Positions 26,470 to 35,452 of a stretch of DNA of 64,000 bases are shown here, piece by piece (the first letter of the stretch is position 1; every line of letters starts with the position of its first letter). Both the position numbers and the translations under genes were made by a program. Source of the stretch: Loktanella sp. SALINAS62 (GTDB lineage Bacteria > Pseudomonadota > Alphaproteobacteria > Rhodobacterales > Rhodobacteraceae); assembly GCF_018263905.1 (NCBI RefSeq), contig NZ_JAAFZU010000001.1, positions 174,228 to 238,227 on the forward strand. The letters run 5' to 3'. Under the pieces are notes generated by a model, which made no database searches, was not told the DNA's origin, and was given only the letters and a program-made list of their open reading frames with translations.

Positions 26470-27401
26470 CAGCGCCGCGTGATCACGGCGGCGGGCTGGA
26501 CGCCGCAATCACCCGCTGGGGCGGCACACGTGCGGAATGGCTGGATTTGTCGACCGGCATCAACCCGGTGCCCTATCCGCTGCCCGCCTTGCCCAACGAC
26601 GCCTGGACCGCCCTGCCCGACACCGCCGCCGCGACCCTGCTGGAACAGCGTGCCCGCGTGTTCTGGCGCGTGCCCGCCGGTGCCGCAGTGCTGGCGACAC
26701 CCGGCGCATCGGCCCCCATTGCGATGCTGCCGCGTCTGCGCCCCGCCGGGCAGGTCGCCATCCCCGGCCCGACCTATAACGAACACGGTGCGGCGTTTCG
26801 CGCGGCAGGCTGGACCCTGACCGACGCAGGCACCGACGCCATCGTCGCCGTCCACCCCAACAACCCCGACGGCCTGATCTGGACCCGGGCAGAACTGGAC
26901 GCCCCGCTTGTCATCATCGACGAAAGCTTTTGCGACACGACGCCTGAGGCCTCGCTGATCGACCTTGCGGCCCGTCCGGGCACCGTTGTCCTGAAAAGCT
27001 TTGGTAAATTCTGGGGCCTCGCCGGTCTGCGGCTGGGATTTGCAATCGGTGATCCCGTGCTGATCGACGCGCTGCGCGACGCACTTGGCCCGTGGCCCGT
27101 ATCAGGCCCCGCGTTGCGAATCGGTGCCGAAGCGCTGGCCGATCCGCAGTGGACCGACGACACGAATGCACGACTGACCAATGACGCGGCCCGTCTTGAT
27201 ACCCTGTTGACCTCCCAAGGGGCAGAGGTGCTGGGCGGCACCACATTGTTTCGGCTGTACCGGGTCGCGGATGCGCAGGCTGCAGAGGAACATCTGGCAC
27301 AGCACCGCGTCTGGTCACGCGTGTTTCCCTATGCCACCGACTGGCTGCGTCTTGGTCTGCCCGCCCCCGACCGCTGGTCGCAGATAGAGTCCGCCTTTTG
27401 A
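26466..27401 (+). CDS. cobC: Threonine-phosphate decarboxylase
   Basis: A 311-aa PLP enzyme that turns L-threonine-O-3-phosphate into (R)-1-amino-2-propanol phosphate, the linker of the B12 nucleotide loop. It has WLDLSTGINPVPYP, VHPNNPDGLIW, VIIDESFCD and the PLP lysine in VLKSFGKFWGLAGLRLGF (residue near 178). GTG 26466 is the start: it gives the usual DHGGGLDAA N terminus and overlaps the DUF1636 stop. It also overlaps cobD by 4 nt, so the three genes are translated together. Confidence 0.94.
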   Translation: MTAPRDHGGGLDAAITRWGGTRAEWLDLSTGINPVPYPLPALPNDAWTALPDTAAATLLEQRARVFWRVPAGAAVLATPGASAPIAMLPRLRPAGQVAIPGPTYNEHGAAFRAAGWTLTDAGTDAIVAVHPNNPDGLIWTRAELDAPLVIIDESFCDTTPEASLIDLAARPGTVVLKSFGKFWGLAGLRLGFAIGDPVLIDALRDALGPWPVSGPALRIGAEALADPQWTDDTNARLTNDAARLDTLLTSQGAEVLGGTTLFRLYRVADAQAAEEHLAQHRVWSRVFPYATDWLRLGLPAPDRWSQIESAF

Positions 27402-28297
27402 CACTGCTGATCGGACTGCTGCTGGACGCGGTACTGGGTGAACCACGCTGGTTGTGGTCGCGTGCGCCCCATCCCGCCGTGCTGATGGGCCGCGCCGTGG
27501 GCTGGATCGACGCGCGGTTCAACATCGGCAAGCATCGCAAACGCGCGGGCACGCTGGCCTTTGCTGGCATGTGTCTCTGCGCCCTGCTGATTGGTCTGGT
27601 TTTGACCGCGATCCCCGGCAACTGGATCGATGTGATTGTGCTGGCGGTCCTGCTTGCCCAGCGCAGTCTGGTCGATCACGTCCGCGCCGTGGCCACCGCA
27701 TTGCGCGCGGGTCTGCCGCAGGGACGTGCAGCTGTCGCCATGATCGTCGGGCGCGACACCGCCGCCCTGTCCGCACCCGCCACCGCCCGCGCCGCCATCG
27801 AAAGCGCCGCCGAAAACCTGTCTGACGGCGTGATCGCCCCGGCGTTTTGGTTTGCGGTTGCGGGCCTGCCGGGGCTGTTGGTCTACAAGATCACCAATAC
27901 CGCCGATTCCATGATCGGATACCGCACCCCGCGGCATCAGGATTTCGGCTGGACCGCCGCGCGGTTCGACGATCTGCTGAACTGGATACCCGCACGCCTG
28001 ACCGCCCTGTTGATCTGGGTGCTGCGTCCATCCCGCGCCCGCCTGTCCGCCATCATGGCAGAAGCGCCCCTGCACCGGTCCCCCAACGCAGGCTGGCCCG
28101 AATCCGCGATGGCCCACGTGCTTGGCGTCGCGCTGTCCGGGCCACGCGTCTATCACGGGACCACGCGCGATTACCCTTTCGTCAACCCGCAGGGTCGCCA
28201 CCGCATCGGCCCTACTGACATCGACGCAGCCTGTCGCGTGCTGTGGCTCGCTTGGGGCGTGGGGGTTTTCGCCGTCGTGATCGCCACCCTGTTTTAA
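27398..28297 (+). CDS. cobD: Adenosylcobinamide-phosphate synthase (CobD/CbiB)
   Basis: A 299-aa inner-membrane enzyme attaching the aminopropanol (phosphate) linker to adenosylcobyric acid. LLLDAVLGEPRWLWSRAPHPAVLMGR at the start, VGRDTAALSAPATARAAIESAAENLSDGVIAPAFW and KITNTADSMIGYR are family hallmarks, with 4-5 membrane segments. The start is TTG at 27398, overlapping the cobC stop; no ATG lies nearby in frame. It ends the DUF1636-cobC-cobD unit. Confidence 0.93.
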   Translation: MTLLIGLLLDAVLGEPRWLWSRAPHPAVLMGRAVGWIDARFNIGKHRKRAGTLAFAGMCLCALLIGLVLTAIPGNWIDVIVLAVLLAQRSLVDHVRAVATALRAGLPQGRAAVAMIVGRDTAALSAPATARAAIESAAENLSDGVIAPAFWFAVAGLPGLLVYKITNTADSMIGYRTPRHQDFGWTAARFDDLLNWIPARLTALLIWVLRPSRARLSAIMAEAPLHRSPNAGWPESAMAHVLGVALSGPRVYHGTTRDYPFVNPQGRHRIGPTDIDAACRVLWLAWGVGVFAVVIATLF

Positions 28298-28348
28298 GCG
28301 GGCAGCGGTCCTGATACCTGTCGGTCAACCAGACCGGAGACACCGACC

Positions 28349-29515
28349 ATGCGCACCACCCTTTTCGCCCTTCTGACCCTTGCCGCAACCCCCGCCATCG
28401 GCCAGACCTGCGGCGGCCCCGTCGACAGCTTTCGTCAGGGCGCATTGGAAGAGGCGATCGGCATGGGTCTTGACCCGACCGCCACCCGTGATTTTCTGAT
28501 GACCGCCAATATCGATCCGGCCGTTCTGAATGCAGACCGCAGCCAAGGCGTGTTCCAGCTTGATTTCGTCAGCTTTTCGCAACGATTGATTTCAGCCAAC
28601 CGCCTGCAAAATGCGCGGTCATTCTCTGACCGTTACGACGCCGTATTTGACCGGATCGAAACAACCTATGGCGTGCCGCGCGGTATCCTGCTGGCCTTTT
28701 GGGCGTTCGAAACCGACTTTGGTCAGGTGCAGGGCACCTTCAACACCCGTGACGCGCTGTTCACACTGGCACACGATTGCCGCCGCCCGGACCTGTTCCG
28801 GCCAGAGCTGTTTGCCGCAATCGAACTTTATGCGCGGGGCGATTTCCCACTGGACACCACCGGTGCGTGGGCAGGCGAAATCGGTCAGGTCCAGATGTTG
28901 CCCCGCGACATCATCGACAACGGGGTGGATGGTGACGGCGACGGACAGGTCACGCTGAAAACCAGCGCAGAGGACGCGCTGCTATCGGGGGCAAATCTGC
29001 TGGTAGATCTGGGCTGGACGCCGGATCAGCCGGTCTTGCAGGAAATCAGCGTGCCAGCTTCGCTGGACTGGACACAAACCGGATTGGACAAACAAAAGAC
29101 CGTGGCGGAATGGCAGGCCCTTGGGGTCAACATCCGCAACGGTGCCGCCCCTGATCCCGGCCTCGCGGCCTCTGTCTTGCTGCCGATGGGCCGTGGCGGT
29201 CCTGCGTTTTTTGCCTATCCGAACTTTCCGGTATTGTTCGAATGGAACCAGTCGCTGACCTACGTGCTGACCACCGCCTATTTCGCAACCCGGATCGAAG
29301 GCGCGCCGGTCTACGATACGGGCAACCCGGAAACGGGTCTGTCGGGCGAACAGATGGTGCAGCTACAGGAACGGCTTCAGGCGCTTGGCTATGACGTCGG
29401 TGGCGCGGACGGCATCCTTGGCGAAAAGACCCGAGAGGCCGTTCAACAGGAACAAGCCCGCCGCGGTCTGCCCGCCGACGCCTGGCCGACGGCGGTGTTG
29501 TTGGAGGCATTGTAA
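28349..29515 (+). CDS. Lytic murein transglycosylase, MltB family, with peptidoglycan-binding domain
   Basis: 388 aa. A Sec signal peptide (MRTTLFALLTLAATPAIGQ) sends it to the periplasm. The MltB-type catalytic domain has its Glu in AFWAFETDFG (near 128) and the family stretch GEIGQVQMLPRDII ... VDGDGDGQV. Residues about 325-388 form a peptidoglycan-binding type 1 domain (LQERLQALGYDVGGADGILGEKTREAV). It cleaves murein glycan strands to 1,6-anhydro ends. No lipobox is seen, so it is probably soluble. Confidence 0.92.
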   Translation: MRTTLFALLTLAATPAIGQTCGGPVDSFRQGALEEAIGMGLDPTATRDFLMTANIDPAVLNADRSQGVFQLDFVSFSQRLISANRLQNARSFSDRYDAVFDRIETTYGVPRGILLAFWAFETDFGQVQGTFNTRDALFTLAHDCRRPDLFRPELFAAIELYARGDFPLDTTGAWAGEIGQVQMLPRDIIDNGVDGDGDGQVTLKTSAEDALLSGANLLVDLGWTPDQPVLQEISVPASLDWTQTGLDKQKTVAEWQALGVNIRNGAAPDPGLAASVLLPMGRGGPAFFAYPNFPVLFEWNQSLTYVLTTAYFATRIEGAPVYDTGNPETGLSGEQMVQLQERLQALGYDVGGADGILGEKTREAVQQEQARRGLPADAWPTAVLLEAL

Positions 29516-29545
29516 CACAAGGCCGAGGGCCGACATGGTCAATCA

Positions 29546-29569
29546 CGGCTTTGCATCTTGTCAAAGCCG
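29546..29569. terminator. Hairpin between convergent genes
   Basis: CGGCTTTG and CAAAGCCG form a perfect 8-bp stem with an 8-nt loop, between the transglycosylase stop and the phnE stop. Its position suits a two-way terminator, although no T-run follows on either strand. Confidence 0.55.
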
Positions 29570-29583
29570 GACCGTCTTAGCCA

Positions 29584-30375
29584 TCAGATGATGCGCTTCC
29601 GGATACTTGTGGACAACTGTTCGAATCCGACAACCACCACAAGAATGACGATGATGATTGCGGCGGCCTGATCATAGCGGAACAGGCGCATGGCCGTCGA
29701 AAGCTCCACGCCGATGCCGCCCGCACCGACAAGTCCAAGCGTGACAGCAGAGCGGATCGCCTTTTCGACACTGAAAAGCGACGTGGCCGTCGTCGATGCA
29801 AAGCTTTCGGGCAGGATCGCCCCGAAAATGACCGACAGCCTGCCTGCGCCGGTGGCGGTCAGGGCTTCGGACGGGCCTTTCTGCACCTCTTCAAACCTTT
29901 CGGAATAGAACCGGGCTGCAAATCCGATTGTGTCCATGACAATCGCCAGAATGCCCGCCAGCGGTCCCAACCCGACGGTCACCACAAAGATAAGGGCCCA
30001 GATCAGGTCGGGTATCGTCCGCGCCACCGAAATCACAAAACGCGCGAACGCCCGGACTGCCCCGTTGGGTGCAGTGTTGCGCGCTGCCAGCAGGGCCAGC
30101 GGCACCGAAAACAGACACCCGAATGTGACGCCGACGACGGCAATGTTCATCGTTTCAAGCATGGCATCGGCAAGGTTGGGCATGCGCGAGAAATCGGGGG
30201 GAATGGCCTGCCCGACGAAACGCACCAGATTGCTCGCGCCCTTGACCAGCCGTTCGACCGAGATGTCAGAGGCGATGATCCCTTGGATAAAGAACGCCGC
30301 GAACCCGACAAGCACGACCCACGACAGTGCCGATGGTGCGCGGAAACGGGGCGGAAGGTTGGTCGTGTCGCTCAT
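29584..30375 (-). CDS. phnE: Phosphonate ABC permease (PhnE type)
   Basis: 263 aa, one N-terminal and about five further membrane segments. The PhnE pattern is visible: NIAVVGVTFGCLFSVPLALLAARNTAPN, ARFVISVARTIPDLIWALIFV and AGILAIVMDTIGFAARFYSERFEEVQKGPSEALTATGAG (EAA loop). It forms the inner-membrane channel of a phosphonate or phosphate-ester importer. It overlaps phnC by 4 nt (ATGA at 30372-30375). Only one permease gene is present, so it should act as a homodimer. Confidence 0.92.
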   Translation of the reverse strand: MSDTTNLPPRFRAPSALSWVVLVGFAAFFIQGIIASDISVERLVKGASNLVRFVGQAIPPDFSRMPNLADAMLETMNIAVVGVTFGCLFSVPLALLAARNTAPNGAVRAFARFVISVARTIPDLIWALIFVVTVGLGPLAGILAIVMDTIGFAARFYSERFEEVQKGPSEALTATGAGRLSVIFGAILPESFASTTATSLFSVEKAIRSAVTLGLVGAGGIGVELSTAMRLFRYDQAAAIIIVILVVVVGFEQLSTSIRKRII

Positions 30376-31157
30376 GCCGCGACCTCCCCTAGTCTGGCAT
30401 CCACACGGGTCATCCCGGTGTACAGGGCGTTCAGTTGCGGGGTGTTGGTGTCGGTGACGGCGGCGTCGATTTCGATGCGCCCGGCTTTCATGCCCAGAAT
30501 GCGGTCGGCGTATTCCTGCGCCAATTCCAGATGATGCAGCGTGCAAAGCATGGTCAGCCCCTCTTCGCGGACAATGCGCCACAACAGGTCCAGCACCTCT
30601 CGTCCGGCCTTGGGATCAAGGCTGGCGATCGGTTCGTCGGCCACGACGACACGGGGGGCCTGCATCAGCATGCGCGCGATGGCGACGCGCTGCTGCTGGC
30701 CACCAGACAGTTCAGCCGGACGGTGCAGCGCGCGGTCAGCCATGCCGACCCGTTCAAGGCAATGCAGTGCGCGTTCACGTTCCTGCGCCGAAGCCGTCAG
30801 GCTAAGACAGGACAGCAACCCCATGCGGTGCCGACCCATCGCACCCAACAGCACGTTCTGAAAGGCATTCAACTGCGGAACAAGGTTGAACTGCTGAAAG
30901 ACGTAGCCCATGCCGCGCCGGACCTGACGCAACTGGCGCCCGCGGGCGGTGGACAGCTGTTCGCCGTGGATATGGATTGTGCCGGACCGCAGCTTTTCCA
31001 GCCCGTTCAAGCTGCGCATCAGCGTGGATTTCCCGCAGCCGTTGGCCCCAAGCAACACGACGCCCTGCCCTTTGGTCATGTCGAACGACACGCCACGCAG
31101 GACGTCAAGCCGACCGTAGCTGACATGCAGGTCCGATGCGCTGATGGCCAGTGTCAT
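30372..31157 (-). CDS. phnC: Phosphonate ABC ATPase (PhnC type)
   Basis: 261 aa. Walker A GANGCGKST, Q-loop FQQFNLVPQLNAFQNVLLG, signature [17 protein letters not shown], Walker B VVVADEPIASLDP and the His switch LHHLELA are complete; ADEPIASLDPKAGREVL is typical of PhnC. ATG 31157 follows AAGGAG by 6 nt. It lies between phnD and phnE with a hairpin on the phnD side. Confidence 0.93.
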   Translation of the reverse strand: MTLAISASDLHVSYGRLDVLRGVSFDMTKGQGVVLLGANGCGKSTLMRSLNGLEKLRSGTIHIHGEQLSTARGRQLRQVRRGMGYVFQQFNLVPQLNAFQNVLLGAMGRHRMGLLSCLSLTASAQERERALHCLERVGMADRALHRPAELSGGQQQRVAIARMLMQAPRVVVADEPIASLDPKAGREVLDLLWRIVREEGLTMLCTLHHLELAQEYADRILGMKAGRIEIDAAVTDTNTPQLNALYTGMTRVDARLGEVAA

Positions 31158-31199
31158 GGCGGGCTCCTTGTATCGGGGTAAGGTCCGGTAACAGTGAAA

Positions 31200-31226
31200 G
31201 GCGGCCAATCCACCCGGATGGCCGCC
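31200..31226 (-). terminator. Hairpin between phnD and phnC
   Basis: GGCGGCC (31200-31206) pairs with GGCCGCC (31220-31226), and the inner ATCC with GGAT around a 4-nt loop, leaving one bulged base. No T-run follows on the minus strand; partial termination or mRNA protection after the binding-protein gene is the likely role. Confidence 0.65.
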
Positions 31227-31246
31227 CAACAAACGAGAGACAGCGA

Positions 31247-32131
31247 TCAGTCGTCCAGCGGGATACCGGCGACGGTATAGGCTTCACGTACGATATCGTA
31301 GATCGCCGGGTCGGTCTCGAACGACATATAGGCGTCCCGCTCGATGAACTTGTCGGCGTTCCGTTCGGTCGAGGTCAGGCTGTCCCACAGCACGTCAGCG
31401 TGTTCGGCCAAGGTCGATCGCAGCGCGTCGCGGCACTCTTGCGGCAGCGATGCGCGCATGACGACGGGGTCGCCCGGCAGCGTGTCGGTTTGCGCCAGCA
31501 AACGGTATTCGGTGTCGGGGTCCTGTTCGCGGACCGCGTCCCAGTCCTTGTTGCCGCCGCCCATTGCGTCGACGTCATCATTGATCAGCACCTGAATGCG
31601 CGCGTCGCCCGCCATGATGATTTCGGCGTCGGTTTCAGGGTCAAGTCCGGCCTGCGCCATCAGCATCATCGGAAAGATGTGACCCGACGTTGAACCCACG
31701 TCCTTGAGTGCGACGCGCTTGCCCGCCAGATCGGCAAGTGTCTTGATCTCGCTGTCGGCTTTGACGACAAAGCTCGATCCATAGTTCGGACGCACGACCG
31801 AAAACAGGATATCCATTTCTGCGAGCTGCTGAAACAGGACGAATTCGGACGGTCCAGCAAACACAAATTCGACTTCATCGAATTGCAAGGCCGTGCCCGC
31901 TGCCGTCCGGTTGGACAGCGAATAAAGCGCCAGTTCGACGCCGGTCAGTTCTTCGAACGTCTTTGCAAACGGGCCAAAGGCTTCCGTCAGATCGCCCATG
32001 CCTTCGATGCCGGTATCGGCCATACGCAGTGGTGAAGGACAAACCTCGCCGACCGATTGTGCCGATGCCTGGCCTGCAAAAAGTGCGGCCGTCGCGGCGA
32101 CTCCAAACGCCACCCGATAAGTGCTGTTCAT
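31247..32131 (-). CDS. phnD: Phosphonate/phosphate-ester ABC substrate-binding protein (PhnD type)
   Basis: 294 aa with a Sec signal (MNSTYRVAFGVAATAALFAGQASAQ). The body is PhnD-like: VEFVFAGPSEFVLFQQ, SEIKTLADLAGKRVALKDVGSTSGHIFPMMLM and DPVVMRASLP. PhnD proteins bind aminoethylphosphonate, methylphosphonate or phosphate-like ligands in the periplasm. The gene cluster just upstream for aminoethylphosphonate-type head groups makes AEP an attractive ligand, but this is inference. Confidence 0.9.
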   Translation of the reverse strand: MNSTYRVAFGVAATAALFAGQASAQSVGEVCPSPLRMADTGIEGMGDLTEAFGPFAKTFEELTGVELALYSLSNRTAAGTALQFDEVEFVFAGPSEFVLFQQLAEMDILFSVVRPNYGSSFVVKADSEIKTLADLAGKRVALKDVGSTSGHIFPMMLMAQAGLDPETDAEIIMAGDARIQVLINDDVDAMGGGNKDWDAVREQDPDTEYRLLAQTDTLPGDPVVMRASLPQECRDALRSTLAEHADVLWDSLTSTERNADKFIERDAYMSFETDPAIYDIVREAYTVAGIPLDD

Positions 32132-32290
32132 CTTGCTTGTCTCCTGAACCGAATTTCCATTCCGTCCCGGCTAGCAAGTTGACGCTACAGTTTTGTGACG
32201 CTGACCGCGCGGTTGGGGCGGGACACAAAAGCGACAGGTCGAACTTTACCGTCACTTTTGCGTACCGCACCAATGCGTCGGCCTGCTGCC

Positions 32291-32419
32291 CTATTTCACT
32301 TTTTTGCCCGCGATCGAAATCGCAGGTTTTCCGGCATTGGAATTCGCCGTGGCAGATACCTTGGGCTTCTCTTGCTTAGGTTTCTTTGTTTCCTTGTTGG
32401 TATTTTTACCTTTGGCCAT
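32291..32419 (-). CDS. 42-aa Lys-rich protein
   Basis: A very short gene: MAKGKNTNKETKKPKQEKPK, then ending GKPAISIAGKKVK. GGAAGGA lies 6 nt before the ATG, and the frame ends at TAG 32291-32293. The protein is almost half Lys/Asn/Thr, with no hydrophobic core, and is likely disordered. Small basic MAKG... proteins of this kind recur in alphaproteobacteria; RNA or nucleoid binding would be a guess. It sits alone between phnD and the cytidylyltransferase gene. Confidence 0.65.
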   Translation of the reverse strand: MAKGKNTNKETKKPKQEKPKVSATANSNAGKPAISIAGKKVK

Positions 32420-32524
32420 GGTCTGTCCTTCCAAGATGCAGCGTTCCGGTGCCGTTATGGCAAGGCAAGGCTGCGGTACGCATCATGCGCCGTTTGATGC
32501 GGCGCGATGAATGATGTGCTGGGT

Positions 32525-33346
32525 TCAGCTGGACTTCTGCAAGTTCGATCGTGCCTCGTCCAACGCCCGTTGCTGACCACGCGATTCAGTCACGACCGGC
32601 GATCCGAACATCGCGTTCGCGGCAGCAAGATCGTCCGGTGTATCGATTTCGGTCCAGTTCATGCCCGTGATGTCCAGCGCATGAAAATCAGTGCCCTTTT
32701 CGACCAGACGCGCATATGCGGCCTCGTAATAATCCTGCGCATTGGCCGGACTGTCCATCATCGTCTTGAGCTCGGCAAATAGCAGTCCGGCGGTCACCGC
32801 GCCGATCTTTTCGATACCGATGGATTCACCCAGTGCCGACGCGGGATCGACGGATTTACCGATCTCGGTGACCCGCATCTCGTCATCGGTGACAACTTTT
32901 ACTTCCTCATTCGCCAGTACGATATCGCGGTCGATACACAGGACATCGGGTCGTTTGATGTCGATCAGTGCGCGCAAAATCCTTGTATCGAACACGACAT
33001 CCGCATCGAACTTGATGAAATCGGCTGTTCCCACGACTTTGGATGCCAGCATCAGGGAATAGCCTGTGTTGGTGTCACGATACCGGTCGTTGATCACATA
33101 GGTGACACGGATACCGCGAAACGTCTTGTCAACGAACTGCTTGATCTCTTCGGCACGATGCCCCAGCACCAGAACGAACTGGGACATCCCGCAACTTAGA
33201 CAGTTGCGGATCATGCGTTCCAGAATGACGGAACCGCCGACAGACAGCAGGCTTTTCGGGCAATTATCGGTATGAGGGGCCAGACGTGACCCAACGCCAG
33301 CGGCCAGAATGACCGCCATGGGTGGACGATTTACGTTATATGCCAT
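32525..33346 (-). CDS. Nucleotidyltransferase, PntC-like (phosphonate cytidylyltransferase)
   Basis: 273 aa of the sugar/choline-phosphate nucleotidyltransferase fold. The nucleotide loop is VILAAGVGSRLAPHTDNCPKSLL (9-31), the metal Asp is in FIKFDADVVFD (near 113) and the later WTEIDTPDDLAAAN is typical of LicC/PntC-type cytidylyltransferases. With an AEP transaminase and a CDP-alcohol phosphotransferase beside it, activation of 2-aminoethylphosphonate as CMP-AEP is the best guess. Alternatives are phosphocholine or inositol-phosphate cytidylyltransferase. AGGA lies 7 nt before ATG 33346. Confidence 0.8.
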   Translation of the reverse strand: MAYNVNRPPMAVILAAGVGSRLAPHTDNCPKSLLSVGGSVILERMIRNCLSCGMSQFVLVLGHRAEEIKQFVDKTFRGIRVTYVINDRYRDTNTGYSLMLASKVVGTADFIKFDADVVFDTRILRALIDIKRPDVLCIDRDIVLANEEVKVVTDDEMRVTEIGKSVDPASALGESIGIEKIGAVTAGLLFAELKTMMDSPANAQDYYEAAYARLVEKGTDFHALDITGMNWTEIDTPDDLAAANAMFGSPVVTESRGQQRALDEARSNLQKSS

Positions 33347-33380
33347 TACTTTATCCTGACGTCATGAGCGGTGGAATCGA

Positions 33381-34148
33381 TTATTTGTGAAACAATTGTT
33401 TGTGGTGGGCGTCGATATTCGTGCCGCGCTGCCAAGCCCTGTACGTGCCCCAAAACACCTGGCTTGCTGCGAATATCCACAGCATCGGGGTCAGTTGGTC
33501 AAAGATCAGTGCCGCCGACAGCATGAAGATGAAAACACCTTCGTCAAAAGCAAGTATCTTGCGTTGTTCCCTGAATAACCAGCGGATATTGGCAGCGAAG
33601 CCAAAGCCCAGCCCGGCTGCAGCTTCATCCCGTTTCATGGCAGCCATCCGTGCGGGATACCCCGGATCAATCGCGGTTTCGATTTCCAGCGCGATATATT
33701 TTACATAGCCGCGCAGCGCATAGAAAGCGATGCCGATCAGGGCCAGAAAGACGGGCACGACGCTGAGCGATTGCGCATAGGCTGCATAGCTTGCGGCCCC
33801 GAACCAAAGCGTCACCTGCACCTGATCCGTCAATCTGTCATAGTAGCTGCCAATGGGTGACGACACTTTGCGAAAGCGGGCCATCTGACCATCCATGCAA
33901 TCAAGGATGTGGCTGACGTGAATCAGAATGGCTGCGGCGAAAAACCAGCCAAAGCCACCGACCAGAATGCAAAGTGACGCAATAATAGCGACCACGAATG
34001 ACGCAGCCGTAATGCGGTTCGGTGTGATGGCTGAAATATCAACGGCCCACAGGTTTCCCGCGATCCCAAGGGGCGCCGTCACGAAAGAGGACCACCATTC
34101 GTCATCCTTGGTTTTCGTGGCCCAAAGCCGGGTCATCTTATCCGTCAT
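33381..34148 (-). CDS. CDP-alcohol phosphatidyltransferase family protein
   Basis: A 255-aa membrane enzyme. The family motif is complete: DCMDGQMAR, then G and D, D in PIGSYYDRLTD (about 82-107). Around six membrane segments are visible. These enzymes join an alcohol or diacylglycerol to a CMP-activated group. In this trio it would move the activated phosphonate head group from CMP to a lipid. The ATG overlaps the transaminase stop by 4 nt (34145-34148), so the two are translated together. Confidence 0.88.
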   Translation of the reverse strand: MTDKMTRLWATKTKDDEWWSSFVTAPLGIAGNLWAVDISAITPNRITAASFVVAIIASLCILVGGFGWFFAAAILIHVSHILDCMDGQMARFRKVSSPIGSYYDRLTDQVQVTLWFGAASYAAYAQSLSVVPVFLALIGIAFYALRGYVKYIALEIETAIDPGYPARMAAMKRDEAAAGLGFGFAANIRWLFREQRKILAFDEGVFIFMLSAALIFDQLTPMLWIFAASQVFWGTYRAWQRGTNIDAHHKQLFHK

Positions 34149-35452
34149 GATCTGACCTTTGCCAAAGTCAGCTTTGCCACGGCTGGCAATGTCGCGGGTG
34201 CGGTCTTTGATCTGATCGGCGCAATCCCATCAGCCGCCGTGGCCTGCAGTTCCAGCAAAACGTTTCTTAGCGTGCCAAGAAAGAATTCGACGTCCTGTTC
34301 GGACAACGCACCGATATTGCCGACCTGAAAGACTTTTCCAGCAAAGCAGCCCTTGCCTTCGTAGATGATGATGGATTTTTCGCGCAGCTTGTCGCGCAAA
34401 TCCCCGACCTTGATCGCGGGCGGCACCTTGACGGTCGTCAGGACCGCGCACATGTCCGCCTTGTCCAAGACGAATTCCAGATTCAGTTTCCGCATACCTA
34501 ACCGAAGCTGGTCCGCCCGCGCTTGAATCCGTCCGAAATGGCTTGTGACACCTTCTGAAAGAAGGTTGATCAGCGCCTGTTCAAAAGCAAAGAACAGCGG
34601 CACGGCGGGGGTGTTGGGCGTCTGGCAATGCGTTTTGAGAAAACGATAGAATGTCGCAAGGTTTAGATACGTCGTCTTGGCCGCATGCCGTTTCAGTTTC
34701 TTGAATTGACTCTTGCGCCCGATGACGAATGAAAGGCCGGGATAAGACCCAATCGCCTTGGAACTTGAACTGGAACAGAACGCAATATTGCTGCCTTCCA
34801 TATCGACGACTTCCGCGCCGACGGAACTGACACCGTCGACGACAAAGATTGCACCGTGGGATTTTGCCAGCGCACCAATGGCGGCAAGCGGGTTTAACAT
34901 CCCCGAACAGGTTTCGTGATGAACCATAGCGACGACATCAATGTCGTTGACTGCAAGATAGGCCGCTATCTGATCCGGATCGAACGGGGTCCCCCACGGC
35001 TGTTGCAACAGATGCGTGCGCGCGTTGTGGATCAGCGATGTCTTATGCAGACGCTCTCCAAATTCGCCATTTGACAGGATCAGGATGGCACCGTTCCCAA
35101 CGACTGACGACAACATCGACTCGTTCGCGGCAGTGCCTGAACCGGTGATGACGACAGCCCGGTAACGCTTTCGTTTTTTGATATCGAACAGTGTCAGCAG
35201 CTTTTGCTCGATGCTCGTTAACAGAACATCGAAATCAGGTTCGCGGTGGCATATGTCCTGCTTGCAAACCGCATCGCGAAGCGAAGCAGCCACATTGACA
35301 GGACCGGGCGTGAATAGCAGGTATTTGTCCAAAACAAGTTCAATCTTCTTCGGCTTCACGCCCTTGGACACAAAGCCGCGGCGCCCATGATATCTCCACG
35401 TGCGAGGAACGCGCATGAACATCGAGAGGGCACAAATCGATTTCGAAATCAC
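34145..35452 (-). CDS. 2-aminoethylphosphonate-pyruvate transaminase-like protein
   Basis: Up to 435 aa; a class V PLP transaminase resembling PhnW/AEP transaminase: LLFTPGPVN, DICHREPDF, GSGTAANESML, MVHHETCSGMLNPL, VVDGVSSVGAEVV, the PLP lysine in SSSSKAIGS and VGNIG near the end. Homology begins near residue 40; the first 40 residues are basic and no ATG has a clear ribosome-binding site, so the true start is uncertain (GTG or TTG near 35340-35370 are options). A 30-residue tail follows the family core. It interconverts AEP and phosphonoacetaldehyde, in synthesis or breakdown. Confidence 0.82.
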   Translation of the reverse strand: MISKSICALSMFMRVPRTWRYHGRRGFVSKGVKPKKIELVLDKYLLFTPGPVNVAASLRDAVCKQDICHREPDFDVLLTSIEQKLLTLFDIKKRKRYRAVVITGSGTAANESMLSSVVGNGAILILSNGEFGERLHKTSLIHNARTHLLQQPWGTPFDPDQIAAYLAVNDIDVVAMVHHETCSGMLNPLAAIGALAKSHGAIFVVDGVSSVGAEVVDMEGSNIAFCSSSSSKAIGSYPGLSFVIGRKSQFKKLKRHAAKTTYLNLATFYRFLKTHCQTPNTPAVPLFFAFEQALINLLSEGVTSHFGRIQARADQLRLGMRKLNLEFVLDKADMCAVLTTVKVPPAIKVGDLRDKLREKSIIIYEGKGCFAGKVFQVGNIGALSEQDVEFFLGTLRNVLLELQATAADGIAPIRSKTAPATLPAVAKLTLAKVRS

